NCBI GenBank assembly: GCA_023424965.1
Contig: JAFADI010000213.1
Span: 1 to 58,327, forward strand
DNA: 58,327 nucleotides
Reading direction: 5' to 3'
Origin: Bacillota bacterium
GTDB lineage: Bacteria > Bacillota > Clostridia > Acetivibrionales > JAFADI01
Below the pieces are notes generated by a model. It did not search any database. It was not told the DNA's origin and saw only the letters and a program-made list of their open reading frames with translations. Shown here piece by piece: positions 24,116 through 32,299 of this stretch (the first letter of the stretch is position 1; each line of letters opens with the position of its first letter). Both the position numbers and the translations under genes were made by a program.

Positions 24116-24279
24116 CAGGTTAATATATGTCATGCCACGTCTGGTGAAGCCAGGCCGCAAGCCGGACAGCATGCATAAAATCCCAGTGACGAGATCATGG
24201 TAGCCGGTTGAGACGGGGCTGTGATCTTGTTATCTTCATCACCAAAATCACAAATCTTAATTTACTGGAGGGCGTAATA

Positions 24280-25143
24280 ATGAAAAAGACGGGAAATTTA
24301 AAAAGAATCCTGATGCTGGTGCTGGCAATCGCCTTGGTGGTATCCATGTCCGCCTGCGGACCGAAAGTGGAAGAACCGGCCAAAGTACAGGAACAGCCAA
24401 AAACGGAAGAGCCTGCAAAAGTGCAGGAACCTGCCAAGGAAGAAGCCAAGGTGGCGTTGACGGTGTCGGCAGCGGCCAGCCTCAAGGATGCCATGGGAGA
24501 GATCAAGACGGAGTATGAAAAAGAAAAACAGAATGTTACCGTTACATATAATTTTGGAGCGTCCGGATCCCTGCAGCAGCAGATAGAGCAAGGGGCAGGG
24601 GTTGACGTGTTTGTGTCGGCGGCCGTCAAGCAAATGGATGCATTGAAGGAGAAAGGCCTTATCCTTGAGGATACAAGAAAAGACTTCCTGGAAAATAAAA
24701 TTGTTCTCATCGTGCCCAAAGATTCTTCAAGTGTCGCCGACTTTAAGGACCTTTCCTCGGACAAGGTTAAAAAGATAGGCCTGGGTGAACCCAAGAGCGT
24801 TCCTGTGGGACAGTATGCGGAAGAAGTGCTGAAAAAGCTGAACCTCCTCGATTCCATAAAAGCCAAGGTGGTCTACGGCAAGGACGTAAAAGAGGTGCTG
24901 ACCTGGGTGGAAACAGGAAATGCGGATGCAGGCATTGTTTATGAAACCGACGCCAAGGTGTCGGACAAGGTGAAAGTGGTGGCAAAGGCCCCGGAAGGCT
25001 CCCACCAGCCGGTATACTATCCCGCTGCCGTAATTAAGGACAGCAAAAATGTGGACGCTGCCAAGGATTACGTCAATTTCCTTTACAGCGAAAAGGCAAA
25101 ACCCATCTTTGAAAAATACGGCTTTGTATTTATGGTAAAATAA
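24280..25143 (+). CDS. modA: Molybdate ABC transporter substrate-binding lipoprotein
   Basis: 287 residues from the ATG at 24280 after GGAGGG. A lipoprotein signal ends with VVSMSAC (lipid on the Cys), then a flexible Glu/Pro/Ala/Lys linker (EEPAKVQEQPKTEEPAKVQE). The binding domain has the ModA motifs SAAASLKDAMGEI, NFGASGSLQQQIEQGAGVDVFVSA, GLGEPKSVPVGQYAEE and GNADAGIVYETDA. It captures molybdate (or tungstate) outside the membrane for ModB and ModC. Size and motif order are normal. Confidence 0.95.
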   Translation: MKKTGNLKRILMLVLAIALVVSMSACGPKVEEPAKVQEQPKTEEPAKVQEPAKEEAKVALTVSAAASLKDAMGEIKTEYEKEKQNVTVTYNFGASGSLQQQIEQGAGVDVFVSAAVKQMDALKEKGLILEDTRKDFLENKIVLIVPKDSSSVADFKDLSSDKVKKIGLGEPKSVPVGQYAEEVLKKLNLLDSIKAKVVYGKDVKEVLTWVETGNADAGIVYETDAKVSDKVKVVAKAPEGSHQPVYYPAAVIKDSKNVDAAKDYVNFLYSEKAKPIFEKYGFVFMVK

Positions 25144-25172
25144 CTTTACAGTACATTGCGTGGAGTGACTTA

Positions 25173-25859
25173 ATGGACATGGATTTTTCACCTCTGTGGA
25201 TTTCGATCAAAACTTCATTTACCGCCACGCTCTTCACATTTTTTCTTGGCATCGCCGCTGCCCATATGGTTGCGGAGTATAAAGGAAAACTGAAGGGGCT
25301 GCTGGATGGGGTGCTGACCCTTCCCATGGTGCTGCCACCCACGGTGGTGGGCTTCTTCCTGCTGGTTATTTTCGGAAAGAACGGGCCCATCGGGAAGGTG
25401 CTCAATTACCTGGGCACCCAGATCATTTTTTCCTGGACCGCCACGGTGCTGGCTGCTTCCGTGGTTGCTTTCCCTCTTATGTACAAAGCGGCCAGGGGGG
25501 CTTTCGAACAGGTGGACAGGAATTTGATCCATGCTGCCCGTACCCTGGGCGTATCTGAGTGGAGAATATTCTGGAGGGTTACGGTACCCCTTGCATGGCC
25601 GGGCATTGCCGCCGGAACGGTGCTGGCTTTTGCCAGGGCCCTTGGAGAATTTGGGGCTACCCTCATGGTGGCGGGCAACATACCGGGGAAGACCCAGACA
25701 ATCCCTGTGGCGATATTTTTTGCGGCGGAGGGTGGAGAGATGGGTAAGGCCCTTGCGTGGGTGGTGCTGATTTTTGTCGTATCCCTCCTGACCATGACAT
25801 TGATGAATTATTGGACGGAATACCAGAGAAAGGTCATTCCTGCCGCCGGGAGGAAATGA
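25173..25859 (+). CDS. modB: Molybdate ABC transporter permease
   Basis: 228 residues with about five to six spans. The N-terminus is WISIKTSFTATLFTFFLGIAA; the EAA loop facing ModC is the segment from HAARTLGVSEWRIFWRVTVPLAWPG to ALGEFGATLMVAGNIPG, with the ModB-type ALGEFGAT. It forms the membrane channel dimer. ATG at 25173 follows GTGGAGTG, 29 bases after modA, and the end overlaps modC by 4 bases. Confidence 0.95.
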   Translation: MDMDFSPLWISIKTSFTATLFTFFLGIAAAHMVAEYKGKLKGLLDGVLTLPMVLPPTVVGFFLLVIFGKNGPIGKVLNYLGTQIIFSWTATVLAASVVAFPLMYKAARGAFEQVDRNLIHAARTLGVSEWRIFWRVTVPLAWPGIAAGTVLAFARALGEFGATLMVAGNIPGKTQTIPVAIFFAAEGGEMGKALAWVVLIFVVSLLTMTLMNYWTEYQRKVIPAAGRK

Positions 25860-26932
25860 TTGGCATGGAGCTGTTTGTAGACATTACGAAAAAACTTCAG
25901 GGCTTCAGGCTCAAGGCCGGCTTTGAGACGGGAGTGGAGGCCCTGGGGCTGCTGGGGGCCTCCGGCTCGGGGAAAAGCATGACCCTGCGCTGTATCGCGG
26001 GTCTGGAAAAGCCGGATAAAGGCAGGATCGTGCTGAACGGCAGGGTGCTGTTTGATTCGGAGCAGGGCATAAACATCCCCTGCAGGAAGCGGAAGATAGG
26101 CTTTCTCTTTCAGAACTATGCGCTGTTCCCCAACATGACGGTGGAGGAGAATATAGGTTTCGCCCTGGATCATCTGGACAAGCAGAGGAGAAAGGGAATT
26201 GTGGGACAGATGCTTGAAATGGTGAAGCTGGAAGGGATGGAGAAAAGGTATCCCTTTCAACTGTCGGGAGGACAGCAGCAGCGGGTGGCTCTGGCAAGGG
26301 CGTTGGCTATCGAACCGGAGGCTCTGCTGCTGGATGAGCCCTTTTCGGCGCTGGACGACTATTTGCGCGGCCACATGGTAAAGCAGCTCATTGATACCCT
26401 TTCCGGATACCGTGGTGTCACGTTGTTCGTCACCCACAATATGGAGGAGGCTTACAGGGTTTGCAGCAAGCTGGTGGTTTTGACCGAAGGCAGGGTGGAG
26501 GCCCAGGGAGACAAGGAAATGCTGTTCCAGAGGCCTCCCACACAAACGACGGCAAGACTGACAGGCTGCAAGAATTTTTCGGAGGCCGTATTTATTGAGG
26601 GAGACAGGCTTAAGGCCGTGGACTGGGGCGTAGAGCTGAAGTTGAAGGTGCCTCTGACGGAAGAGGTCAGGCATGTAGGCCTGCGGGCACACTATATAAG
26701 GCTGGCTGGCGAGAATGACAGGGAGAATGTGTTCCCCTGCCGGCCCTCCTATACGAGCGAAACCCCCTTCCGGATGACGGTATACCTCCATCTCGGAGAA
26801 GAGGCACCGTCTTCCGGCAGCTATCACCTGCAGTGGAAGGTCACCAAGGAAAAATGGCTGGAGCTGCAAGGGCGGCCTCTGCCGTGGAACATTTGCTTGG
26901 ACCCTGAAAAGCTGATGGGCTTTAACGGGTAG
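25856..26932 (+). CDS. modC: Molybdate ABC transporter ATP-binding protein
   Basis: 358 residues from the ATG that overlaps the modB stop (ATGA); an ATG at 25865 has better spacing from GGGAGG and would give 355. Walker A GASGSGKS, Q-loop LFQNYALFPNMTVEENI, signature LSGGQQQRVALARAL, Walker B LLLDEPFSALD and the His in VTHNMEEAYR are intact, so it hydrolyses ATP. The last ~110 residues (VELKLKVPLTEEVRHVGLRAHYIRLA) are the regulatory region typical of ModC/CysA-type subunits. Terminator follows at 26950. Confidence 0.94.
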   Translation: MIGMELFVDITKKLQGFRLKAGFETGVEALGLLGASGSGKSMTLRCIAGLEKPDKGRIVLNGRVLFDSEQGINIPCRKRKIGFLFQNYALFPNMTVEENIGFALDHLDKQRRKGIVGQMLEMVKLEGMEKRYPFQLSGGQQQRVALARALAIEPEALLLDEPFSALDDYLRGHMVKQLIDTLSGYRGVTLFVTHNMEEAYRVCSKLVVLTEGRVEAQGDKEMLFQRPPTQTTARLTGCKNFSEAVFIEGDRLKAVDWGVELKLKVPLTEEVRHVGLRAHYIRLAGENDRENVFPCRPSYTSETPFRMTVYLHLGEEAPSSGSYHLQWKVTKEKWLELQGRPLPWNICLDPEKLMGFNG

Positions 26933-26949
26933 GCTGCAAACATATGAAA

Positions 26950-26987
26950 GATTCCGGAATGGGATGAAACCGGAGTCTTATTTTTTT
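26950..26987 (+). terminator. Intrinsic terminator of modABC
   Basis: GATTCCGG (26950-26957) pairs with CCGGAGTC (26970-26977, one G-T pair), followed by TTATTTTTTT. The rest of the gap up to 27232 holds GCAGCGGC/GCCGCTGC flanking a leader hairpin and a weak TATATAAT near 27126. Confidence 0.8.
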
Positions 26988-27232
26988 GGCCATTTGCGGG
27001 GTGAACTCCTCCAAAAGCAATGGGATCGGATGCACTTGAGCGTTTATTTGTGATAAAATGGATATATTGCTCAATCTCTTCCATATCTGTGTGACATGGT
27101 TACAGAAAGGCTGCAGTTAGGCATATATAATAAAAGCATACCGAATGCTGCAAAACCTCTGTCCCATGAAAAATGAATTGCAGCAGCGGCAGAGGGAATT
27201 TTGTTTTCGCCGCTGCAGAAATGGAGATAAGC

Positions 27233-27571
27233 ATGTTTAAATTGTTCGAATCAAAAACACCGGCCCTGTCAATGGCCACGGCAAAGGAAGAGCTTGAGAG
27301 AAACCCGGATATCGCCCTGATCGATGTCAGAAGCAGGCAGGAATATAGAGAGGGGCATATTCCCGGAAGCATTAATGTGCCGCTGGATTCGGCGGGGAAC
27401 ATCGAAAAGGTGGTACCGGACAAGAATACAAAAGTTTTTGTCTACTGCCTCAGCGGAGGGCGCAGCAAAAGTGCCTGCAGCCTCTTCGGCAGGCTTGGAT
27501 ATACCGATGTGACAAATATCGGGGGCATTTCCGCATGGACGGGAAAAATAAAAAGGGGTGAGACGGCATGA
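27233..27571 (+). CDS. Rhodanese-like sulfurtransferase
   Basis: 112 residues from the ATG at 27233 (ATGGAGA six bases upstream); an upstream in-frame start at 27173 has no site. A single rhodanese domain: IALIDVRSRQEYREGHIPGSINVPLD and the active-site loop VYCLSGGRSKSA with Cys72. It carries sulfane sulfur as a persulfide. Its stop overlaps the start of the CoA-disulfide reductase-rhodanese gene (ATGA), so the two probably act together in persulfide or polysulfide handling. Confidence 0.93.
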   Translation: MFKLFESKTPALSMATAKEELERNPDIALIDVRSRQEYREGHIPGSINVPLDSAGNIEKVVPDKNTKVFVYCLSGGRSKSACSLFGRLGYTDVTNIGGISAWTGKIKRGETA

Positions 27572-29259
27572 AGGTTGTAATTGTGGGAGGCGTGGCAGGC
27601 GGAGCCTCGGCGGCCGCACGTCTGAGGAGACTGGATGAGAAGGCGGAAATAGTAATGCTGGAGCGGGGAGACTACATTTCTTATGCAAACTGTGGGCTGC
27701 CCTATTATGTAGGGGGAGAGATCACAGACAAGCGGTCCCTCACGCTGCAGACGCCGGAAAGCTTCAGGGAAAGATTTGCCGTGGACATCCGGGTAAAAAG
27801 TGAAGTGGTGGATATTGATGCGGCAATGAAATATGTAACGGTGAGAAATCTGGAGGACGGATCAAGCTACCGCGAAAGCTATGATAAACTGATACTTTCG
27901 CCCGGTGCCGAGCCCATAAAACCCCTCCTGCGAGGGATTGACGGCGGCAGGATATTTACCCTGCGCAACATTCCCGATACCTACCGCATCCGCGAATACG
28001 TGGAGAAGGAGCTGCCCAGAAGCGCAGCGGTCATAGGCGGGGGATATATCGGCCTGGAGATGGCGGAAAACCTTGCAAAGGCAGGGCTGGCCGTCACTGT
28101 TGTAGAGCTTGCCGACCATGTCATCGGGCCTCTGGACTATGATATGGCCTGTGAGGTCCAGCGGTTTTTAAGGTCAAAAGGGGTGCAACTGCTGCTGAAC
28201 AACGGGGTCAAAGCCTTCCACACCGGAGAGGACGGCGTGAAAATTGAATTGAAGGAGGGCACTTTGTGTGCCGACATGGTATTGATGTCGGTGGGGGTGC
28301 GTCCCGACACCATGCTGGCGGAAAAGGCGGGATTGAAGCTGAATCCCAGGGGTGCCATCCAGGTTGATTCACGGATGCGCACTTCCGATGAAAATATTTA
28401 TGCCGTGGGCGATGCGGTGGAGGTAATCAATTTTGTCACAGGTTCCCCCGCGTATATTCCGCTGGCGGGACCGGCCAACAAGCAGGGGCGCATCGCAGCG
28501 GACAATATCTGCGGATACGGCAGTGAATATAAAGGGACCCAGGGCACTTCCATCATGAAGCTGTTTGAGATGACGGTGGCAAACACGGGGCTCAACGAAA
28601 GTGCCGCAAAAGCGGCGGGAATGGATTACGACAAAGTTCTCACCTATTCCTCCTCCCACGCCAGCTACTATCCCGGTGCAGCCAACCTCAGCATCAAGAC
28701 GCTTTTTGAAAAGAACACGGGGAAGCTTCTGGGAGCACAGCTCGTAGGCTTCGGAGGGGTGGATAAACGCTGCGACGTCCTGGCGGCAGCCATCAGGGGC
28801 GGCATGACGGTATACGACCTGGCGGAGCTGGAGCTTTCCTATGCACCTCCCTTTTCTTCCGCCAAAGACCCTGTAAACATGGTGGGCTTTGTGGCCGAGA
28901 ATCTCCTCACCGGCAAGGTAAAGCAGTATCACTGGCATGATGTGGCCAGCCTTCCGGCAGACGGCAGCGTTACGCTTCTGGATGTACGGACTTCCGGAGA
29001 ATATGCAAGAGGGCATATGGAAGGGGCGGTACACCTTCCGCTGAATAAATTGCGCGGGCATTTGAAGGAACTGGACAGGACAAAACCCATTTATGTCAAT
29101 TGCCAGAGCGGGCTGCGCAGCTATATTGCCTGCCGCATACTCTCCCAGCACGGCTTTGACTGCTACAACCTGTCCGGCGGATACCGCTTTTATGAACTGG
29201 TGACGGGGGACAGGAGCTTTGATGCGGGGCCCAATCATCCCTGCGGATTGAAAATATAG
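27568..29259 (+). CDS. CoA-disulfide/polysulfide reductase with C-terminal rhodanese domain
   Basis: 563 residues. FAD site VIVGGVAGGASAAARLRR at the N-terminus, redox cysteine Cys42 in ISYANCGLPYYVGG, NAD(P)H site AAVIGGGYIGLEMAENL, second FAD motif IYAVGDAVEV, then the dimerisation domain. The last ~105 residues are a rhodanese domain with Cys512 in YVNCQSGLRSY. This arrangement is that of CoADR-Rhd/NADH-dependent persulfide reductases, which reduce CoA disulfide, CoA persulfide or polysulfide. The substrate in this organism is inferred. Confidence 0.93.
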   Translation: MKVVIVGGVAGGASAAARLRRLDEKAEIVMLERGDYISYANCGLPYYVGGEITDKRSLTLQTPESFRERFAVDIRVKSEVVDIDAAMKYVTVRNLEDGSSYRESYDKLILSPGAEPIKPLLRGIDGGRIFTLRNIPDTYRIREYVEKELPRSAAVIGGGYIGLEMAENLAKAGLAVTVVELADHVIGPLDYDMACEVQRFLRSKGVQLLLNNGVKAFHTGEDGVKIELKEGTLCADMVLMSVGVRPDTMLAEKAGLKLNPRGAIQVDSRMRTSDENIYAVGDAVEVINFVTGSPAYIPLAGPANKQGRIAADNICGYGSEYKGTQGTSIMKLFEMTVANTGLNESAAKAAGMDYDKVLTYSSSHASYYPGAANLSIKTLFEKNTGKLLGAQLVGFGGVDKRCDVLAAAIRGGMTVYDLAELELSYAPPFSSAKDPVNMVGFVAENLLTGKVKQYHWHDVASLPADGSVTLLDVRTSGEYARGHMEGAVHLPLNKLRGHLKELDRTKPIYVNCQSGLRSYIACRILSQHGFDCYNLSGGYRFYELVTGDRSFDAGPNHPCGLKI

Positions 29260-29313
29260 CGTCCCAACAAAAATAACTCCCTACAGCAGAAAAGGATTGA
29301 GGAAATTCTTAAC

Positions 29314-29344
29314 AAGCCGTATACTAAATGGTATACGGCTTTTA
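29314..29344 (+). terminator. Perfect hairpin with T-run before the Crp/Fnr gene
   Basis: AAGCCGTATAC (29314-29324) and GTATACGGCTT (29331-29341), six-base loop, followed by TTAC. It is probably the terminator of the sulfur operon, although its symmetry and position just before a Crp/Fnr gene also fit an operator. Confidence 0.65.
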
Positions 29345-29362
29345 CTGTAAGGAGTGAAGGGA

Positions 29363-30031
29363 ATGCAAAACCGGGATTTTATGGAGAAGGTTTTTCCTTT
29401 CTGGGAGGGGCTTCTACAAACGCAGAAGGAGCTGCTGCAAGCTTCCGTGAAGGAAAAAACGTTTTCTAAGGGCGAAGTTTTGTGTTATGGCGCTGAGGAC
29501 TGCATGGGGCTGCTCCTGGTCAAAAGCGGACGGCTGCGCGCCTTCATTATCTCCGAAAGCGGCAGGGAAATTACGCTTTACCGCTTGCTTGACGGGGATG
29601 TCTGCTTCTTTTCCGCGGCCTGCGTCATAAAAAATATTGATTTTGAAGTCCATCTGGAAGTGGAAAAGGACACGGCGGCTTTCCTTGTGCCGGTACAGGT
29701 GTATGAGAGCCTGATGCAAAGCTCCCTGCAGGTTGCCGGATATACAAACCAACTGATGGCTTCGCGCTTTTCGGAAGTCATGTGGATCATGGAGAAAGTG
29801 CTGTTCACAAGCTTTGACAGCCGGCTTGCCTCATTTCTGCGGGAGCAGAGCAAAATGGAGGAGTCCGACGTACTGAATACCACCCACGAGGAGATTGCCC
29901 GGCACATGGGCAGTGCCCGGGAAGTGGTGACCAGGATGCTGAAATATTTCCAGACGGAAGGGATCGTGAAATTGTCCCGCGGCAGGATCACCATCCTTGA
30001 CGGGGAGAAGCTCGAGAAACTGGTCAAATGA
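29363..30031 (+). CDS. Crp/Fnr-family transcription regulator
   Basis: 222 residues from the ATG at 29363, eight bases after AAGGAG (the GTG at 29354 overlaps the site). Residues ~10-140 are a cyclic-nucleotide-type sensing barrel (VLCYGAEDCMGLLLVKSGRLRAFI, LYRLLDGDVCFFSAACVI); residues ~150-222 a winged HTH (THEEIARHMGSAREVVTRMLKYFQTEGIVKLSRGRITIL is the span). Cysteines are present in the sensor (Cys46-Cys51 region, CFFSAAC) but not in the Fnr cluster pattern. Next to persulfide genes, a redox or sulfide-responsive role is likely. The effector is unknown. Confidence 0.88.
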   Translation: MQNRDFMEKVFPFWEGLLQTQKELLQASVKEKTFSKGEVLCYGAEDCMGLLLVKSGRLRAFIISESGREITLYRLLDGDVCFFSAACVIKNIDFEVHLEVEKDTAAFLVPVQVYESLMQSSLQVAGYTNQLMASRFSEVMWIMEKVLFTSFDSRLASFLREQSKMEESDVLNTTHEEIARHMGSAREVVTRMLKYFQTEGIVKLSRGRITILDGEKLEKLVK

Positions 30032-30139
30032 GTTACCATAATTTATGAACCAGAATTTCACATTATAGACATTATTGGATATAATATGATAAAATATGAT
30101 AAAAAACGATAAATAGAGAAGTACTTTAGGAGAAATGAA

Positions 30140-30490
30140 ATGGCTGGTACTCTTGAGTTTAAGAAAAAGGCAGAGATAGTCATACGTCTGTCCGAGTTTG
30201 AAATGCCCCCCATGCAGGATGTTCTCATTGTAGGCAGAAAGGCTCCTATCGGGCCGGAGGCCGCCAGGCGGATGGTGGATATCCTTTCGCCGGAGCAGTA
30301 CGAAATCATTACGATCAGTCACCCCATTATTGAAGCCGTTGTGGTCAGAAGGACTCTGATGAGCATGATCGAGAAGGAGAAGCTGATCAGCTTGATCCTG
30401 GAAGAAGGGGGGAAGGTAGCTAACGAATCTACCATAATCAAAGCCCAACTCAGTATTGTGGTGCAGGTTAGCAAATCCATAGACTTATGA
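30140..30490 (+). CDS. Conserved-looking hypothetical protein coupled to a GGDEF gene
   Basis: 116 residues, well-placed start (TAGGAGAAATGAA before ATG). No signal or membrane span. The sequence alternates beta and alpha elements (AEIVIRLSEFEMPPMQDVLIVG, APIGPEAARRMVDIL, YEIITISHPIIEAVVVRRTLM, then IIKAQLSIVVQVSKSIDL). I do not recognise a family. Its stop overlaps the next start (ATGA), so it is probably a partner or regulator of the diguanylate cyclase. Confidence 0.6.
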   Translation: MAGTLEFKKKAEIVIRLSEFEMPPMQDVLIVGRKAPIGPEAARRMVDILSPEQYEIITISHPIIEAVVVRRTLMSMIEKEKLISLILEEGGKVANESTIIKAQLSIVVQVSKSIDL

Positions 30491-31347
30491 TCACTTATGT
30501 TGCAGATGTTATGAGAAAAAAGCTGCAGACCATTGATTTTTATGATGGGCTTAGAAAAGCGGAAAGACTGATGGCGGAAAATAATGTAGCCTATCTTCCG
30601 GTAATGAAGCAGGGCGCATTGGCCGGAATGCTCACCTTAAAAGATATTCACAGGACCCATCCCAACAGAATCGCGGCAGATGCAATGAAGAAGGAAGTAG
30701 TTTCTGTAGCCCCTACCACTCCTCTCTGGAAGGCAAAACAAATACTGGAGCAGCATAAGGTGGAGCAGCTTCCGGTGATGGAGGAAGGCGTGCTTGTAGG
30801 TATTATCGCCGAGCCGGAGCTGCTGTGGGAACTGGGAAAACACATTGACCTTCTAACAGGACTTTACCGCAGCGACTATATCTATTACCAGGGCATGGAG
30901 CTTTTGAACAGCGGGAAAGAGATAACGGTGATATTTCTTGACCTCAATAAGTTTGGAGTTATCGACAAGGAATATGGACACACCCAGGGGGATATAATTT
31001 TAAAGGAGCTGGGATCGCTGCTCCGGGAGAATACACCTGCCGACGCATATCTCTGCAGGTTCGGAGGGGATGAGTTTGCACTGCTGGTGCCTTACCGGCT
31101 GGATAAGAGCAAAGTGCTGACCGAGAACATCATCAATCTCATTGACAGCCATGTTTTCAGCAATAAGCTCACCATATCGGCCGCAGCAGGAATTGCGGGA
31201 GGAAGAAGGCTGGAGCTAAGAACCCATGCCCCCATGAATACCATATCCGACCTGATAAACCTGGCAAGCCTTGCTTCTACAAAAGCAAAGAAGGAGAAGC
31301 AGCGGCTCATTGTAGCCAAGGACTTTTGCAACTATGATATTGCCTGA
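30487..31347 (+). CDS. CBS-pair diguanylate cyclase (GGDEF)
   Basis: 286 residues. Residues ~5-120 hold two CBS motifs (VADVMRKKLQTID...VAYLPVMKQGALAGMLTLKDI and AADAMKKEVVSV...VEQLPVMEEGVLVGII as spans), which commonly bind adenine nucleotides. Residues ~125-280 are a GGDEF domain with FLDLNKFGVIDKEYGHTQGD and RFGGDEFALLV; the metal-binding and catalytic positions are intact. The inhibitory RxxD site is missing (the place reads PADA). It would make c-di-GMP under nucleotide control. The tandem HD-GYP genes at 44.6-45.9 kb could degrade it. Confidence 0.9.
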   Translation: MITYVADVMRKKLQTIDFYDGLRKAERLMAENNVAYLPVMKQGALAGMLTLKDIHRTHPNRIAADAMKKEVVSVAPTTPLWKAKQILEQHKVEQLPVMEEGVLVGIIAEPELLWELGKHIDLLTGLYRSDYIYYQGMELLNSGKEITVIFLDLNKFGVIDKEYGHTQGDIILKELGSLLRENTPADAYLCRFGGDEFALLVPYRLDKSKVLTENIINLIDSHVFSNKLTISAAAGIAGGRRLELRTHAPMNTISDLINLASLASTKAKKEKQRLIVAKDFCNYDIA

Positions 31348-31398
31348 AAAGAGATAATGTGTACTTGAAAGCAATAGAGCGTAGAGTAAAATAATGTA

Positions 31399-31427
31399 TT
31401 GACGCAAAACACGGTAGGTGTTATACT
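31399..31427 (+). promoter_or_regulatory. Promoter of the riboswitch-controlled operon
   Basis: TTGACG (31399-31404), 17 bases, TATACT (31422-31427). Transcription would start near 31434, just before the aptamer. Confidence 0.75.
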
Positions 31428-31435
31428 GGTGTTAA

Positions 31436-31526
31436 ATAAAGGGGAGTAGCTTACAAGTTATGAAGCCAACAACCGGCGTGTGCATATGCCTGGCTTCATA
31501 CTCCGTGAGGAAAGCAAGACCTTTAA
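31436..31526 (+). ncRNA. yybP-ykoY manganese riboswitch aptamer
   Basis: The 5' part AAAGGGGAGTAGC (31438-31450) and the 3' part AGCAAGACCTTT (31513-31524) are the conserved ends of the yybP-ykoY class, which binds Mn2+. P1 forms from AAAGG (31438-31442) and CCTTT (31520-31524). A long inner arm pairs TATGAAGCCA (31459-31468) with TGGCTTCATA (31491-31500). Other members control MntP, P-type ATPases and membrane proteins. Mn2+ stabilises P1 and should switch the downstream genes on. Confidence 0.9.
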
Positions 31527-31566
31527 CATGATTCGGCTTTGGCCGGAGTATGTTAAAGGTCTTTTT
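31516..31566 (+). terminator. Riboswitch expression-platform terminator
   Basis: AAGACCTTTAACAT (31516-31529) pairs perfectly with ATGTTAAAGGTCTT (31550-31563), then TTTTT. Its left arm contains CCTTT, which is also the 3' strand of aptamer P1, so aptamer and terminator exclude each other. Ligand-bound RNA should read through. Confidence 0.88.
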
Positions 31567-31599
31567 ATTATATATAAAATATTGTACCAAGGAGACAGC

Positions 31600-32262
31600 A
31601 TGGAATTGATAATGAGCCTGATTGACGCAATTCTGCACATCGATAAACACCTGGCGGGCATAATTCAGAACTATGGGACCTGGACATACCTGATACTTTT
31701 TTTGATTGTGTTTTGTGAAACAGGCCTGGTGGTCACACCATTTCTGCCCGGAGATTCGCTTTTGTTTGTAATCGGAGCGCTGGGAGCTTCGGGAGCCCTT
31801 GATGTGAAGCTTGCGGCCCTATTGCTGATTATTGCGGCAATAGGTGGGGATACTTTAAATTATCATATTGGAAAGTTTTTAGGACATAAGGCCTTCAGTT
31901 TCAAAGACGGCCGGTTTTTTAAAAAGCAATACCTGGAAAAGACCCATGCCTTCTATGAACAACACGGCGGGAAGACCATCATTATCTCAAGATTTCTTCC
32001 CATTATCCGTACCTTTGCTCCATTTGTGGCGGGCATGGGCAGCATGACCTACTGGAGGTTCATAAGCTACAACATTGCAGGCGGTGTTTTGTGGGTTATG
32101 CTTTTTATTACGGGGGGATACTATTTTGGGAACATACCGGCGGTAAAAAATAATTTTACGCTGGTGATCCTGGCCATTATATTCATCTCGCTGCTTCCGG
32201 GGATCATTGCCTACCTGAGGGCAAGGCTGCAGGCTAAAGCGCCGGGCGGAACCCAGGATTGA
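31600..32262 (+). CDS. DedA-family membrane protein
   Basis: 220 residues from the ATG at 31600 after AGGAGA; longer frames run into the riboswitch. DedA motifs: ETGLVVTPFLPGDSLLFVIGAL, GDTLNYHIGKFLG, and RFLPIIRTFAPFVAGMGSMTYWRF with the conserved Arg and Pro. Four or more hydrophobic segments. DedA proteins act in membrane lipid (undecaprenyl phosphate or phospholipid) transport and affect proton-motive force and metal tolerance. It is the first gene of the manganese-riboswitch operon with a zinc-ribbon gene and a P-type ATPase. Confidence 0.92.
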   Translation: MELIMSLIDAILHIDKHLAGIIQNYGTWTYLILFLIVFCETGLVVTPFLPGDSLLFVIGALGASGALDVKLAALLLIIAAIGGDTLNYHIGKFLGHKAFSFKDGRFFKKQYLEKTHAFYEQHGGKTIIISRFLPIIRTFAPFVAGMGSMTYWRFISYNIAGGVLWVMLFITGGYYFGNIPAVKNNFTLVILAIIFISLLPGIIAYLRARLQAKAPGGTQD

Positions 32263-32299
32263 ATGTTGATGCAGGATCAGGGTAAAGGAGGCAGGAAGC

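Larger units (their letters stand above)
23748..24279. other. Long intergenic region with operators and a possibly structured leader before modA
   Basis: Besides the two operator-like sites it holds several small hairpins: ACCGCG/CGCGGT (23893-23917), AGAGC/GCTCT (23930-23946), CATGCC/GGCATG (24007-24023), and a three-way set at 24131-24173 (outer CATGC/GCATG; inner CTGG/CCAG and GGC/GCC). No open frame with a ribosome site is convincing and no known riboswitch class is recognised. Whether 23870-24080 encodes a small RNA is open. Confidence 0.4.

Noticed and set aside
24131..24180. Cobalamin, Moco or twister element before modA
   Set aside because: AGCCAGG and GCAAGCCGG recall parts of these classes, but the full conserved cores are missing.
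25808..26869. Minus-strand open frame of 353 codons across modC
   Set aside because: Antisense shadow of an intact ABC ATPase; composition rich in Gln, His and Leu as expected from the complement.
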